From Clostridia bacterium (GTDB taxonomy: Bacteria; Bacillota; DSM-12270; Thermacetogeniales; Thermacetogeniaceae): DNA of 50,985 nucleotides. Each line of letters opens with the position of its first letter. The stretch's first letter is position 1. The stretch lies in assembly GCA_902812385.1 (NCBI GenBank), contig CADDZD010000011.1, positions 1-50,985 on the forward strand. The letters run 5' to 3'. Shown here piece after piece: positions 14,809 through 23,373 of this stretch. The notes beneath the pieces are model-generated. The model was given only the letters and a program-made list of their open reading frames with translations, searched no databases and was not told the DNA's origin. The position numbers and the translations under genes were made by a program.

Positions 14809-15915
14809 TTAACCTTTGACCGACTCGATCATCGCCTTGACATTTTCCGGTTTGGCGTTGGGAGGGATGTCACAGCCCTGGGCGAGGATGAACCCGGAGG
14901 GCCCGATGTTCTCGATCAGGCGCCGGCAGTAGTTGTGAACCTCATCCGGCGTTCCCAATGAGAGCAAAGCCGCCGGGACATCCCCCATGATGCACAGGTG
15001 GTCCCCCAGAATTTCCTTGGCCTTGAAAATGTCGGTGGTTCCGTCAGGTGAAAAGACGCATTTACCCTTCGGGAGTTCCCGCAGGTACTCCAGGTCCCTG
15101 GTCCAGTTGGAGTCGAAATGAAGAACGGCGATTACCCCTTCATCCACCACCGCCTGGACAAGCTTTTTGTAATAGGGAAAAACAAACCGCTGCCACAGCC
15201 GCGGAGACAGGAACTCGCTGGCGGAGCGCCAACCGCCCACCCATGTTGCGATCGGCTTGATGGCACGGCAGAACTGCCTTGCGCTCTCCACAATATCTTC
15301 TATTGCCACATCCATTGCAGCCTGCACCTTGTCCGGAATCCGGAACAGGTCCTTCAAGAATTCGCTCATGGAACGACCACCGCAGAAAACTTCATAGGGT
15401 ATGGTGGTAATTCCAGGGGAAAAAGGGACAATTCCCATATCCTGTGTAGCTTTAATGGCATCGGGTAAAGATTCTACGAACTGTTGGAATTTGGCATTCA
15501 GGTTGTCCAGCCTGTGCATATAGTAATCATCGAGAAACTTTTTGTACCCCTGGTTGATGATGGTGTCATAGTCCTCAACCGTCATCAACTCTTTTTCGTC
15601 TACCTGCCACAGGTCATCTTCCGGCAGGTCGCGGCCGGGGATCTTCAATTCGGAAATCCATAATACACTCAGTAAATACACAGAAAAAGACGGGTGCTGG
15701 ATTCCGTCAACCTCGCCCAGGCTGGTTACGGCCTTTAGAATGGCTTCGTTGAACAGCTTTGGATTTGTGCATGAATCCGCCAATTTAACCCTAAGGTACT
15801 TCAAGTAGAAGGAATCCCCCATCGGCACCACCGGCACCCGGTCGGGCTTGCCCAGGGCCACGGCCGTCTTAATGCGGTTTAAACGCTCTTCGTACAGCTC
15901 CCTGGCAGTCACCAT
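14809..15915 (-). CDS. Corrinoid methyltransferase of the uroporphyrinogen-decarboxylase fold (MtaA/MtvB-like)
   Basis: A 368-residue methyltransferase of the URO-D fold. Zinc-site candidates are H in VLHFDSN (near 265), C in KGKCVFSPDG (near 290) and C in LAQGCDIPPNAKPE near the end. Such proteins move a methyl group between a substrate or coenzyme and a corrinoid protein. The gene begins immediately after the stop of the cognate corrinoid gene (TAA then ATG), and with the methyltetrahydrofolate methyltransferase makes a three-component system like MtvABC of Moorella (aromatic O-demethylation). The methyl donor cannot be told from sequence. Confidence 0.87.
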   Translation of the reverse strand: MVTARELYEERLNRIKTAVALGKPDRVPVVPMGDSFYLKYLRVKLADSCTNPKLFNEAILKAVTSLGEVDGIQHPSFSVYLLSVLWISELKIPGRDLPEDDLWQVDEKELMTVEDYDTIINQGYKKFLDDYYMHRLDNLNAKFQQFVESLPDAIKATQDMGIVPFSPGITTIPYEVFCGGRSMSEFLKDLFRIPDKVQAAMDVAIEDIVESARQFCRAIKPIATWVGGWRSASEFLSPRLWQRFVFPYYKKLVQAVVDEGVIAVLHFDSNWTRDLEYLRELPKGKCVFSPDGTTDIFKAKEILGDHLCIMGDVPAALLSLGTPDEVHNYCRRLIENIGPSGFILAQGCDIPPNAKPENVKAMIESVKG

Positions 15916-16545
15916 TTAAGCCACCCCCAGCATCTTTTTGGCGATATCCACACCTGCCGGAGCGTCAACGCAGTAAGCATCCGCTCTCACGTATTTGCAG
16001 GTGGCCTCATCCACAGGGCCTCCGCCGATCAGAACCTTCACTTCATTCCGCAACCCGGCCTGCTCCAGGGCTTCGACGGTGGCCTTCAGGCTGTCAAAAC
16101 TGGTGGTCAGCAGGCAGGAAAGCCCCACGATCTGCGGTTTATGTTCCTTCACCGCCTCCACGAACTTCTGAACGGGGACATCCACTCCCAGGTCAATCAC
16201 GTTGAAGCCGTTGCTGCTGAATACAAGTGCTACGATGTTCTTGCCGATGTCGTGGATATCTCCGGCCACCGTTCCCAGCACCATCGTTCCCACGGTTTCC
16301 CCTGCACTTCCCTTGAGCTTCTCCTGCAGGGGCTCCGCCGCCTTCTTAAAGATATCGGCAGCCATGATCAGCTCGGAAAGGTAATACTCCTGCGCCTGGT
16401 AACGCTCCCCGATGATCTCCATCCCCTTTTGCAGTTCCCCGAAGATCTTTTCCGGAGGAACTCCTTCGTCCAGCTGCCTCTTTACCTCAGCATAAACCTC
16501 TTCCTCCATCAAGTCCCCCATGTAGGTGGTCAAAGATTCGCCCAT
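15916..16545 (-). CDS. Corrinoid protein of a three-component methyltransferase
   Basis: A 209-residue corrinoid protein with a helical cap (residues 10-85) and a B12 domain: DIHDIGKN near 105 supplies the cobalt-ligating histidine, followed by GFNVIDLGVDVP, GLSCLLTTS and IGGGPVDE. It is encoded between the methyltetrahydrofolate methyltransferase and the URO-D-type methyltransferase, the order of a complete methyl-transfer operon. RBS GGAGGG lies before ATG 16545. A 176-bp gap separates it from the upstream gene and may hold a second promoter. Confidence 0.92.
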   Translation of the reverse strand: MGESLTTYMGDLMEEEVYAEVKRQLDEGVPPEKIFGELQKGMEIIGERYQAQEYYLSELIMAADIFKKAAEPLQEKLKGSAGETVGTMVLGTVAGDIHDIGKNIVALVFSSNGFNVIDLGVDVPVQKFVEAVKEHKPQIVGLSCLLTTSFDSLKATVEALEQAGLRNEVKVLIGGGPVDEATCKYVRADAYCVDAPAGVDIAKKMLGVA

Positions 16546-16721
16546 TTTTTGTTTCCCTCCAGTTTAAATATTCTTCATACTTGATTCGGAAGCACACATT
16601 AGTTTAAGCTGAACCGGGCCCGGTCCATCACACACCTGCTTTGTAATGAGTCTTCCGGTTTAACCCCCCGACTCGCACCCCCTCCCCATCTGGAAACTGA
16701 AGGCTAAAATATATAAATCCT

Positions 16722-17513
16722 TTATATTAACCCCTTGCGGTAAGCATTGGCATAAGCACGGCAGTACCGGTCTTTGCCAATCAAGGCTTCCGTGGTATAA
16801 ATACTCCCCATCAGGTCCCGGTCGAGGGGATCCAGAATCGCCGAATCCATTCCCTCGTAGAGGGCGATGGTCAGGAAATGACGGTTGATCATTTTCCGTT
16901 TAGGCAGTCCGAAAGAGATGTTGCTCAGACCGGAAGTGATCTTCACCTGCGGAAACTCTTCCTTGAGGCGGCGCATTACCTCCACAAACTTCAGCATCGA
17001 TTGGTTGTCGGTAGAGAGGGCGATCACGAGCGGGTCGATGTAGATCCTGTCGGCCGATATCCCGTATCCCTGGGCCTTGCAGATCAGGCTTCTGGCAATA
17101 CCCAGGCGGGTCTCTACGTCCTTCGGGATTCCCTTGTCATCGAGGGTAAGCGCAATTACATCCCAGCCATACTGTTTCGCCAGAGGGAAAATCTTTTCAG
17201 GCTTATCCCCTTCCTCGGATACAGAATTGATCAACCCACGTTTACCGGCATAAGGTATCACCTCCGCCAGCGTATCAGGGCTGGGACTATCCAGACACAG
17301 GGGAACATTCACCACTTCCTGCACTATCTCCACCAGCCACCGCAAGCTTTCCACTTCCTTGCTCGGCTCGGTTCCGGCGCAGAGATCGATGTAATCGGCT
17401 CCGGCAACCTCCTGATCCCGGGCCAGCTTCTGAATAAACTCCTTATCCCGCCTCGCAATGGCTTCACCAACAGACTTAATCGTTCCGTTAATCTTTTCAC
17501 CAATGATAATCAT
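16722..17513 (-). CDS. Methyltetrahydrofolate:corrinoid methyltransferase (MtvA/AcsE-like)
   Basis: A 263-residue pterin-binding TIM-barrel enzyme of the AcsE/MeTr family. It begins MIIIGEKINGT and has GADYIDLCAG (near 38), a substrate-site PLCLDSPSPD near 71, INSVSEEGDK, ALTLDDKGIP and ITSGLSNISFGLP. It moves the methyl group from the methyl-corrinoid to tetrahydrofolate, feeding the Wood-Ljungdahl methyl branch. It is the first gene of the operon, with a strong promoter ~150 bp upstream. Confidence 0.92.
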   Translation of the reverse strand: MIIIGEKINGTIKSVGEAIARRDKEFIQKLARDQEVAGADYIDLCAGTEPSKEVESLRWLVEIVQEVVNVPLCLDSPSPDTLAEVIPYAGKRGLINSVSEEGDKPEKIFPLAKQYGWDVIALTLDDKGIPKDVETRLGIARSLICKAQGYGISADRIYIDPLVIALSTDNQSMLKFVEVMRRLKEEFPQVKITSGLSNISFGLPKRKMINRHFLTIALYEGMDSAILDPLDRDLMGSIYTTEALIGKDRYCRAYANAYRKGLI

Positions 17514-17663
17514 CCGGCAAATCCCCTTTTGTATATTATTTCCACAGGAATTACCTGTTGGTCATCCTATTTAACGAAGCCCGGTTGTAACACATACCTG
17601 AGACCAAAGAACATTCAGAGAATACCCGGTTAACCAACATATATAGATAACTAGATTACTTTA

Positions 17664-17692
17664 ATTATATAATAGTCCTCCTGAGCAATCAA
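17664..17692 (-). promoter_or_regulatory. Sigma-A promoter of the methyltransferase operon
   Basis: Minus-strand TTGATT (17687-17692), 17-bp spacer, TATAAT (17664-17669). The start point would be near 17657, leaving a ~145-nt leader before the ATG at 17513. I could not fit this leader to a cobalamin, SAM or folate riboswitch. Confidence 0.75.
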
Positions 17693-17962
17693 CCACTTTA
17701 TCATAAACATTTTCGGCGTTTAACCCGTAATATACTGGAAGCGCGAACTCTGCGGAAATTAAGCCCGTTCTTGCTAAATCCCTGGAGGCGGTTATAATCA
17801 CGGCATATCTAAGGAGTCTACGCAGAGGGAGAAATGAAGGCCCTGTTGTCATGGCCCCGGAGGCCGGCTTGTCGGCGGCAGGAGAGAAGGTAATCGATCT
17901 CTCAATAAGGTGAGCGACGAGCTACCCCGGAGGCAAGCCCTCAGGCGGGGAATTAGAAAAGG
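17693..17962. other. Gene-free stretch with an open frame lacking a start
   Basis: A plus-strand frame without a good start runs from about 17732 to TGA near 17911 (IKPVLAKSLEAVIITAYLRS, later VVMAPEAGLSAAGEKVIDLS). It may be the tail of a decayed gene; I do not recognise it. It is followed by a GC-rich hairpin region (CCCCGGAGGC...GGCGGGG, ~17924-17950). No assignment is made. Confidence 0.3.
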
Positions 17963-17996
17963 AAAAATCTCCCCCGTTTCATCGAGGGAGATTTTT
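17963..17996. terminator. Bidirectional rho-independent terminator
   Basis: AAAAATCTCCC (17963-17973) and GGGAGATTTTT (17986-17996) form a perfect 11-bp inverted repeat with a 12-nt loop, with A/T runs on both sides. It lies 20 bp after the stop of the SLH-protein gene and terminates it; it can also stop plus-strand transcripts. Confidence 0.85.
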
Positions 17997-18016
17997 CGTC
18001 AGGATGAGGGTCATGC

Positions 18017-19060
18017 TTAAGCGGTCTCAGCAGCGGTTTGTTCTGCCTGGCCGGTTGGATTACCCTCTGCGGTTGTTGTCTGGTCGGTTGGCTGGGTGAG
18101 GGTTTGATCCGTTGAATCCGCCGGGGGCTGGGTAGTCTGATCTGTTGTAACGCCGGCAGTTTCATCGCCGATCCTGTCCGCCACACTCGCCAGCATGGCG
18201 GCGATTTCAGCCCTCGTTATGGCGCTGTTGGGATTGAACTTGCCGTCAGGGGTGCCCTTGATGATCCCGGCTTCGGCGAGGGCCAGGATGTAGCCCAGAT
18301 CCTCGGAGGATATCAGCACCTTGTCGCTGAAAGTGACGCTTGACGTATCAACGGGTTGCAGTCCCAGGGCTTTGGCCAGCATGACCGCGGCCTGGGCCCT
18401 GGTCGCCTGCACCTGGCTGTGGAACCTGTTGACATTGACGATCTTCAAGACAACCGCCTTCCTGATCGCATCCTTTGCCCAGCCGGGCACATCCGGGACG
18501 TCGATTTCTTCCCCCTGATCACTGTTACCTTCGGAAAGCTCGTCCTGATTCTCGGAAACGTCTTGGTTAGGTTCGGAGGCCATTTCTTCATCCCCGGAGA
18601 CTTCTTCCTTCCCTTCGGAAACACCGGTTTGATCATCCACAGCATGCACTTCCTTGCCTTCAGCCCCGGTGCCCAAATCCTCGGCCAAAGACACTATCAT
18701 TGACACCACCTCGATGCCGGAAACCGGGGTGTCGGGCTTGAAGGTCATGTCCGGGTAACCGCTGATCCAGCCCAGGCTCTGCACCTTCTCGATGCTCTCC
18801 TTCGCCCAGTGAGCTTTGGTATCCGAGAACTCACGCTTTACGGACGTTTTTTCCCGTTCCTGCAGCTGGGCCTTCAACTGATGAAACTTTCCCTTGTTCT
18901 CCTTAACCACTTTTACGGCTCCACGGCCGGCTGAGCCCCCACCGTTTACGTACTTGCCTGCCCCGCCAAATTTCACGTTGCCCGGCCGGGCAAAAACAGG
19001 ATTTGCGATGAGCAGCAGCGAAATAATTACAGCCAGTATCATCCATCCCGTTCTCTTCAC
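18017..19060 (-). CDS. Exported S-layer-homology (SLH) domain protein
   Basis: A 347-residue secreted protein. An N-terminal signal peptide (KRTGWMILAVIISLLLIANPVFA, cleavage after residue ~25) is followed by a basic linker. Three SLH units come next, around residues 82-130 (SLGWISGYPDMTFKPDTPVS), 200-238 (WAKDAIRKAVVLKIVNV) and 255-300 (ILALAEAGIIKGTPDGKFNP). An acidic Glu/Asp-rich stretch lies at ~132-195 and a low-complexity Thr/Gln/Pro tail at the C-terminus. SLH units bind pyruvylated secondary cell-wall polymer, so this protein is wall-anchored; no enzymatic domain is visible. A -10 like TATAAT lies at 19089-19094. Confidence 0.88.
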   Translation of the reverse strand: MKRTGWMILAVIISLLLIANPVFARPGNVKFGGAGKYVNGGGSAGRGAVKVVKENKGKFHQLKAQLQEREKTSVKREFSDTKAHWAKESIEKVQSLGWISGYPDMTFKPDTPVSGIEVVSMIVSLAEDLGTGAEGKEVHAVDDQTGVSEGKEEVSGDEEMASEPNQDVSENQDELSEGNSDQGEEIDVPDVPGWAKDAIRKAVVLKIVNVNRFHSQVQATRAQAAVMLAKALGLQPVDTSSVTFSDKVLISSEDLGYILALAEAGIIKGTPDGKFNPNSAITRAEIAAMLASVADRIGDETAGVTTDQTTQPPADSTDQTLTQPTDQTTTAEGNPTGQAEQTAAETA

Positions 19061-19094
19061 TGCAGATCCCTCCTTCTGCCTTAAACCAATTATA

Positions 19095-19325
19095 GTAAAT
19101 GCCCCTTTGATGCTGAATAGGAGAAATGTTGCGAATATATAGTACTACAGTCGCATTTGTGTATTCTAATCTCTGGGAAGGTGGGAAGGCGAGTTAGAGA
19201 ATACTCCTCTGATGGAAAATGGTCGAGGAAGTCAATCCTGTTGCCGGTTCTCAATACGATATCGTAAAAAGACAATAATGCTTTTCAGAAAAGCGGCATC
19301 GGTTTGAAAGGAGGTTGATGTCGAG
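19095..19325. other. Divergent intergenic region, no gene seen
   Basis: About 230 bp between the divergent SLH and cysteine-cluster genes. Apart from the TATAAT box for the SLH gene (19089-19094) and AAAGGAGG before 19326, I see no gene or structured element. Confidence 0.4.
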
Positions 19326-19649
19326 ATGATGTCCCCGGATCTCCCCGAGTACCGCGACGAGCAGTTGTGCGCCGAGTGCGGGGGCAAATGCTGCCTGGTT
19401 TACGGCCCCCCGTACAATTTCACCTGGCACCGGCTCCACGATGACAGAATGCGGTTATACGGCGGGGGTTACCACCCGGAATACGGGGTGGAACCTTTGA
19501 AGGAGAAGATTCACCCCCATGCCTGCGAGTATCTAAGTCCCACCGGCTGCATTATCCCATGGGAAAAACGCCCCCCGATCTGCAAAAACTTCCGCTGCGG
19601 CGTGTGGCGCGACATGGTTTACCGGAAAAGGAGCAGCATGAAGCCCTGA
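19326..19649 (+). CDS. YkgJ-type cysteine-cluster protein
   Basis: A 107-residue small protein with eight cysteines in the Zn/Fe-cluster pattern of the YkgJ family: CAECGGKCC (residues 16-24), then single cysteines in HACEYL, GCIIPW, PICKNF and RCGVW. Function unknown; it probably binds an Fe-S cluster or zinc. RBS AAAGGAGG lies upstream of ATG 19326 (ATG 19329 also possible). The 3' end overlaps the convergent kptA gene by 31 bp. Confidence 0.8.
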   Translation: MMSPDLPEYRDEQLCAECGGKCCLVYGPPYNFTWHRLHDDRMRLYGGGYHPEYGVEPLKEKIHPHACEYLSPTGCIIPWEKRPPICKNFRCGVWRDMVYRKRSSMKP

Positions 19650-20200
19650 GGCTGAGAACCTGCCAGTTCGATATACCTGCCGGGAATGGCGTCAGACAGC
19701 CAGATCTTGTCATTCCCCCGGAAAAAGCAGATCCCCTCGTTCCATGCCCTTTTGGCGTTGATTCTGAGCACAACCGGCCGGGGGTCGTGCCTCTTCCCCA
19801 TCTGCAGTGCGGTGTCCACATCCACGGAGAGGTGAACGTACTGGCGCCCCTGGGGCAGCAGGCCCTTTTCCCTGATGGAGAGAACAAAACGCCTGGCCGT
19901 CCCGTGGAACAGCACTTCAGGCGGGGGAGCGGGCTCCCGGACAATCCTCTGGGGAAGGGAATGGCCGTATAACGCCCTGATTTTGTCACCGGCTATCTCA
20001 AAGCGCTGTTTGTCGGAAAGGCGGATCATCTGCTGCAGATCCGCTGCGGTGAGGCCTCGCCAGCCCCTCGCCTGCAGGGCCCGCAGCAGCTGCCGCAGGT
20101 CGGCCCACCCTTCACGGCCCAGTTCAAGGCCGTATTTCCACGGGGCGTGTCTCAAGGCATAGGAGAGTTGTCTGCTGAGCCTTTTGTAATCCACGGGCAA
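19619..20200 (-). CDS. kptA: RNA 2'-phosphotransferase (Tpt1/KptA family)
   Basis: A 193-residue enzyme with the family's two lobes: an N-terminal winged-helix (SRQLSYALRHAPWKYGLEL and GWADLRQLL) and a C-terminal ADP-ribosyltransferase-like lobe (LFHGTARRF, HLSVDVDTA, VVLRINAKRAW). The RHAP, HGT and HLS segments contain the conserved Arg/His active-site residues. The enzyme removes an internal 2'-phosphate from RNA using NAD; the bacterial substrate is unclear because bacteria lack the tRNA splicing that makes such phosphates. A -10-like TATAAT lies ~45 bp upstream. Confidence 0.9.
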   Translation of the reverse strand: MPVDYKRLSRQLSYALRHAPWKYGLELGREGWADLRQLLRALQARGWRGLTAADLQQMIRLSDKQRFEIAGDKIRALYGHSLPQRIVREPAPPPEVLFHGTARRFVLSIREKGLLPQGRQYVHLSVDVDTALQMGKRHDPRPVVLRINAKRAWNEGICFFRGNDKIWLSDAIPGRYIELAGSQPQGFMLLLFR

Positions 20201-20409
20201 CCTCCCCCCTTTCGGAAATTTCGGCAGCAGCCACCGAGTCTATTATAGCACTCCGCTTCCCCTGAATAATCCGCTGCGGAAAAGCCAAGCGGCCGGGTTC
20301 GGCCCGCGACCCCCCGGTTTTGCCCCTTTAAACTGCCGCATCATGCCCCGGCACCACCGTTGCATCCACTGCTCCGGTGTGATGAAATAAAGGTAAGGAG
20401 GGATTGCAA
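20201..20409. other. Divergent intergenic region
   Basis: About 200 bp between kptA and the alcohol dehydrogenase gene. A TATAAT-like box on the minus strand near 20240-20245 could serve kptA. AAGGAGG lies before the dehydrogenase start. No other element is evident. Confidence 0.4.
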
Positions 20410-21399
20410 ATGCGTGCCATGATTCTTGACGAGCCCGGCAGGCCGCTGCGCCCGGCGGACCTACCGGTGCCCGAACCCGGGCCGGGACAGGTTCTGCTGC
20501 AGGTCCATGCCTGCGGGATCTGTCGGACCGATCTGCACATCGTAGACGGAGAATTGAAGGAGCCCAAGCTTCCGTTGGTGCTCGGTCACCAGATAGTGGG
20601 CACGGTGGTCAAGGCTGGTGAAGGGGTCAAGACCTTTACTCCGGGGCAGCGGGTCGGTGTGCCCTGGCTGGGCTCCTCCTGCAACGGCTGCAAGCACTGC
20701 CTTTCCGGGAGGGAAAACCTCTGCGACGCGGCCCGCTTTACGGGGTATGACATCGACGGCGGCTTTGCCGAGTACACCGTGGCCGACCACCGCTTCTGCT
20801 TCCCGATCCCGGAGGGCTACCCGGACCTGCAGGCGGCGCCGCTGCTCTGCGCCGGGCTGATCGGCTACCGCTCCCTGGTGATGGCCGGGGATGCCGAGCA
20901 CCTGGGCATCTACGGCTTCGGCAATGCCGCCCACATCATCACCCAGGTGGCCAAATATCAGGGGCGAAAGGTCTACGCTTTCACCGTACCCGGCGACGTT
21001 GAGGCCCAGCGGTTTGCCCTGGAAATGGGGGCAGACTGGACAGGCGGTTCCGATCAGGCTCCCCCGGTGAAGCTTGACGCAGCAATTATTTTCGCACCGG
21101 TGGGGCCGCTGGTGCCGGAAGCGCTCAGGCACCTGGTGAAAGGGGGAACGGTGGTCTGCGGCGGGATCCACATGAGCGACATTCCCTCATTCCCTTACGC
21201 ACTCCTCTGGGGTGAGCGGGTTGTGCGGTCGGTGGCCAACCTGACCCGCAGGGACGGGGAAGAGTTCCTGGCCCTGGCCCCCAGGGTCCCGGTGCGCACC
21301 GAGGTGACCACCTTCCCGCTGGAGCAGGCCAACGAGGCCCTGAGCGCCCTGCGCCACGGCGAAATCCACGGGGCGGCCGTCCTGGTGATCAGGGGCTGA
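20410..21399 (+). CDS. Zinc-dependent alcohol dehydrogenase (MDR family)
   Basis: A 329-residue medium-chain dehydrogenase. The catalytic zinc site is in HACGICRTDLH (near residue 37) with H in LGHQIVG (near 60). The structural zinc site is in CNGCKHCLSGRENLC (near 92-106). The nucleotide-binding fold has GIYGFGNAAHI (near 170). The closest recognisable type is the AdhA/YjgB-like group that oxidises or reduces alcohols and aldehydes with NAD(P). ATG 20410 is chosen over TTG 20404 because AAGGAGG is 8 nt upstream. Single gene, no operon partner. Confidence 0.9.
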   Translation: MRAMILDEPGRPLRPADLPVPEPGPGQVLLQVHACGICRTDLHIVDGELKEPKLPLVLGHQIVGTVVKAGEGVKTFTPGQRVGVPWLGSSCNGCKHCLSGRENLCDAARFTGYDIDGGFAEYTVADHRFCFPIPEGYPDLQAAPLLCAGLIGYRSLVMAGDAEHLGIYGFGNAAHIITQVAKYQGRKVYAFTVPGDVEAQRFALEMGADWTGGSDQAPPVKLDAAIIFAPVGPLVPEALRHLVKGGTVVCGGIHMSDIPSFPYALLWGERVVRSVANLTRRDGEEFLALAPRVPVRTEVTTFPLEQANEALSALRHGEIHGAAVLVIRG

Positions 21400-21550
21400 A
21401 GTCTAACCGCCCGGCCAGGGCGGCGATCTTCCAGGGCTGCCTTCCGGGCGTGACGCTTTACCGGGCGTTTCTCCCAGGGCCTGCCTGCCGCCCATGCGGC
21501 CATCGCCAGCAAGAGGCTGCACCCGGCCTTTGACGAGGCGCAGTCATGGG

Positions 21551-23176
21551 CTAACCCCGCCCCGCTCCCCGGAGATCATCTTGAAGCGTCACCCTGATCT
21601 CCTCGGCGCTCCTGTAAGTCACTTCGGCTCCGAACAGCCGGGCAACCGTGAGGAAGGGCCACAGGATATACCCTTCTTTGCAAAAGACCGGGGTTTCTAA
21701 AGGCACCCTGCCGTTGTCGGTCTCCAGGCAGGCGCTCCCCGCCCCGGCGTGCAGAACCCTTCCCCTCTTTGTCAGCGAGAGGAGGCCGGTTTTTTCATCG
21801 AATTCAATAAAGGCTTGCAGCACGTCGGCAAGGGTTACGGCAGGGACGTAGAGATCAGCCGGTTTTTTCTCCGGTGGGACGGGATAGAAAACGGCTCTTC
21901 CGTTTACCACCGCTTTGTTATCCCCGATCCGGAGGGTGATGACCCGCCTGCCGGGTCCGGGCGGGCCGGCGAGTTCATGATATATCTTGTTGATAATCTC
22001 CTCCTCGATGTCGGTGAAGCCGCTGATCAGGGTGCGATAATACCCGCCGTTTGTCATCAAGATGATCCCGGTGTTTTCATCACGGTCAAAGTACATGTCG
22101 CCGACCAGGCCGCAGGCCTCACCGGGATGCCCTGTGAGCCTGCGACCCGCCAGGGCGTCGGTGATGTGGAAGAACAGCCCCATCTGCCTGAACATCCCGT
22201 TCAGGCCGAACCCGTACCAGTGGATCTGCTGCATCAGGTCGGCGGTATCCTTCCTGAGAAGGCGAACCCCCTGATAGACCCCGCCGCTCATGTGGGCGAT
22301 CATGAGCTTCGCCAGGTCGAGGACGCTTGTCCTGACCGCCCCGGCGGGCCCGATGTAGTAGTTTCCCAGGGGCAGGTACGGCCTCCTCCGGGGGTCCTCC
22401 CCTTCTCTGAAATAGTCGCAGGCCGGTGAAAACCGGCCATTGCCTGTGGTCTTGTAAAGAACGGCCAGCTTCTCAAGGTGGGTGAGATCCGCCACCGCGT
22501 ACCCTGCGTCCATGCCGAGCGGCCTGAAGATGTGGTTCCGGGCATACCGGTCGAAGTGTTCCCCGGAGAGCACTTCCACCAGGGCCCCGATGATGCCGGC
22601 GCCGAAATTGGAGTAGTTAAATCTCGTACCGGGCCTGTAATCCCCCCAGGTCGATCCGGTGTACGCCCCGCCGCCCGGTACGAGGAGATCCTTCAATAAG
22701 GGGGGTTGAGACGCGGCTAAAGCCTGCTCATACCCGCCGGCATCCAGGATGCTGGAGGTGTGGGTGAGGAGCATTCTAAAGGTTATTTTGACCTCCGGGT
22801 AACGCGGGTTCCTGACCGGGTACCCCAGGTATTCACCGATGTCGTCGTCGAGATGGAACAGACCCCGCTCCCAGAGCTGCATTAAAGCTGTTGCGGTGAT
22901 CGGCTTGGAAACCGAGGCAATTCTATAGATGGTATCGGGGGCGGCCGGTCTTTCTCTTTCCAGGTCGGCCCACCCGTAGCCGCCGGACCAGAGCACCCGC
23001 CCGTCTTTAATAAAGGCGGCCGATACCCCCGCAATTTTTGCTTCGTACATCCGGGAGAGGATTGCTTCATCCAATCTGTCCCGAGGCACGTTGCGGTACG
23101 GCTTGAAGGGCACCTCCCGGGCCCCCTGTCCCCCCGGATCCTCCACTGCCGTCCATCCCCCTTTCCGAAACATCAC
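21551..23176 (-). CDS. Beta-lactamase-family serine hydrolase with C-terminal copper-amine-oxidase-N-like domain
   Basis: A 541-residue protein. Residues ~28-395 form a class C beta-lactamase/penicillin-binding-type hydrolase: SxxK as SVSK near residue 90, YSN near residue 188 and HPGEACG near 345. Residues ~425-535 resemble the copper amine oxidase N-terminal-like domain (PF07833), usually found on exported wall proteins. No signal peptide is present and an in-frame stop lies just upstream of the GTG/ATG start (23176/23173), so export is unclear. The substrate is unknown (D-amino acid peptides or esters). Confidence 0.82.
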   Translation of the reverse strand: MMFRKGGWTAVEDPGGQGAREVPFKPYRNVPRDRLDEAILSRMYEAKIAGVSAAFIKDGRVLWSGGYGWADLERERPAAPDTIYRIASVSKPITATALMQLWERGLFHLDDDIGEYLGYPVRNPRYPEVKITFRMLLTHTSSILDAGGYEQALAASQPPLLKDLLVPGGGAYTGSTWGDYRPGTRFNYSNFGAGIIGALVEVLSGEHFDRYARNHIFRPLGMDAGYAVADLTHLEKLAVLYKTTGNGRFSPACDYFREGEDPRRRPYLPLGNYYIGPAGAVRTSVLDLAKLMIAHMSGGVYQGVRLLRKDTADLMQQIHWYGFGLNGMFRQMGLFFHITDALAGRRLTGHPGEACGLVGDMYFDRDENTGIILMTNGGYYRTLISGFTDIEEEIINKIYHELAGPPGPGRRVITLRIGDNKAVVNGRAVFYPVPPEKKPADLYVPAVTLADVLQAFIEFDEKTGLLSLTKRGRVLHAGAGSACLETDNGRVPLETPVFCKEGYILWPFLTVARLFGAEVTYRSAEEIRVTLQDDLRGAGRG

Positions 23177-23328
23177 GGGATCTTATCCGTCCCCCTCTAA
23201 GACACTCACCACGGCAATCTTTTTTCGAGGGCGGGGCGGCTCCCGCTTCTTTATTTTACGGTAAAGCCCCGTAGAAAATGACCGCCGGCCATCACCACAA
23301 ACCGGTCAGAAGCAGGCGCAATAATTAA

Positions 23329-23355
23329 ACCCTTCCGGAAGGCCACCGGAAGGGT
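23329..23355. terminator. Hairpin after the MFS gene
   Basis: Perfect 10-bp inverted repeat ACCCTTCCGG (23329-23338) / CCGGAAGGGT (23346-23355). On the minus strand it is followed by TTTAATTATT, so it can serve as a terminator for the MFS gene that ends at 23374. Confidence 0.65.
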
Positions 23356-23373
23356 CTCGGCAGGTCAAACCAT

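Noticed and set aside
17514-17657. Cobalamin, SAM or folate riboswitch in the leader of the methyltransferase operon
   Set aside because: I could not find the B12 box or the conserved cores of the other classes; only weak inverted repeats are present.
21400-21550. Gene remnant between the alcohol dehydrogenase and serine hydrolase genes
   Set aside because: A frame reading LPAAHAAIASKRLHPAF is open for about 45 codons, but it has no start and no recognisable family, so it is not called.
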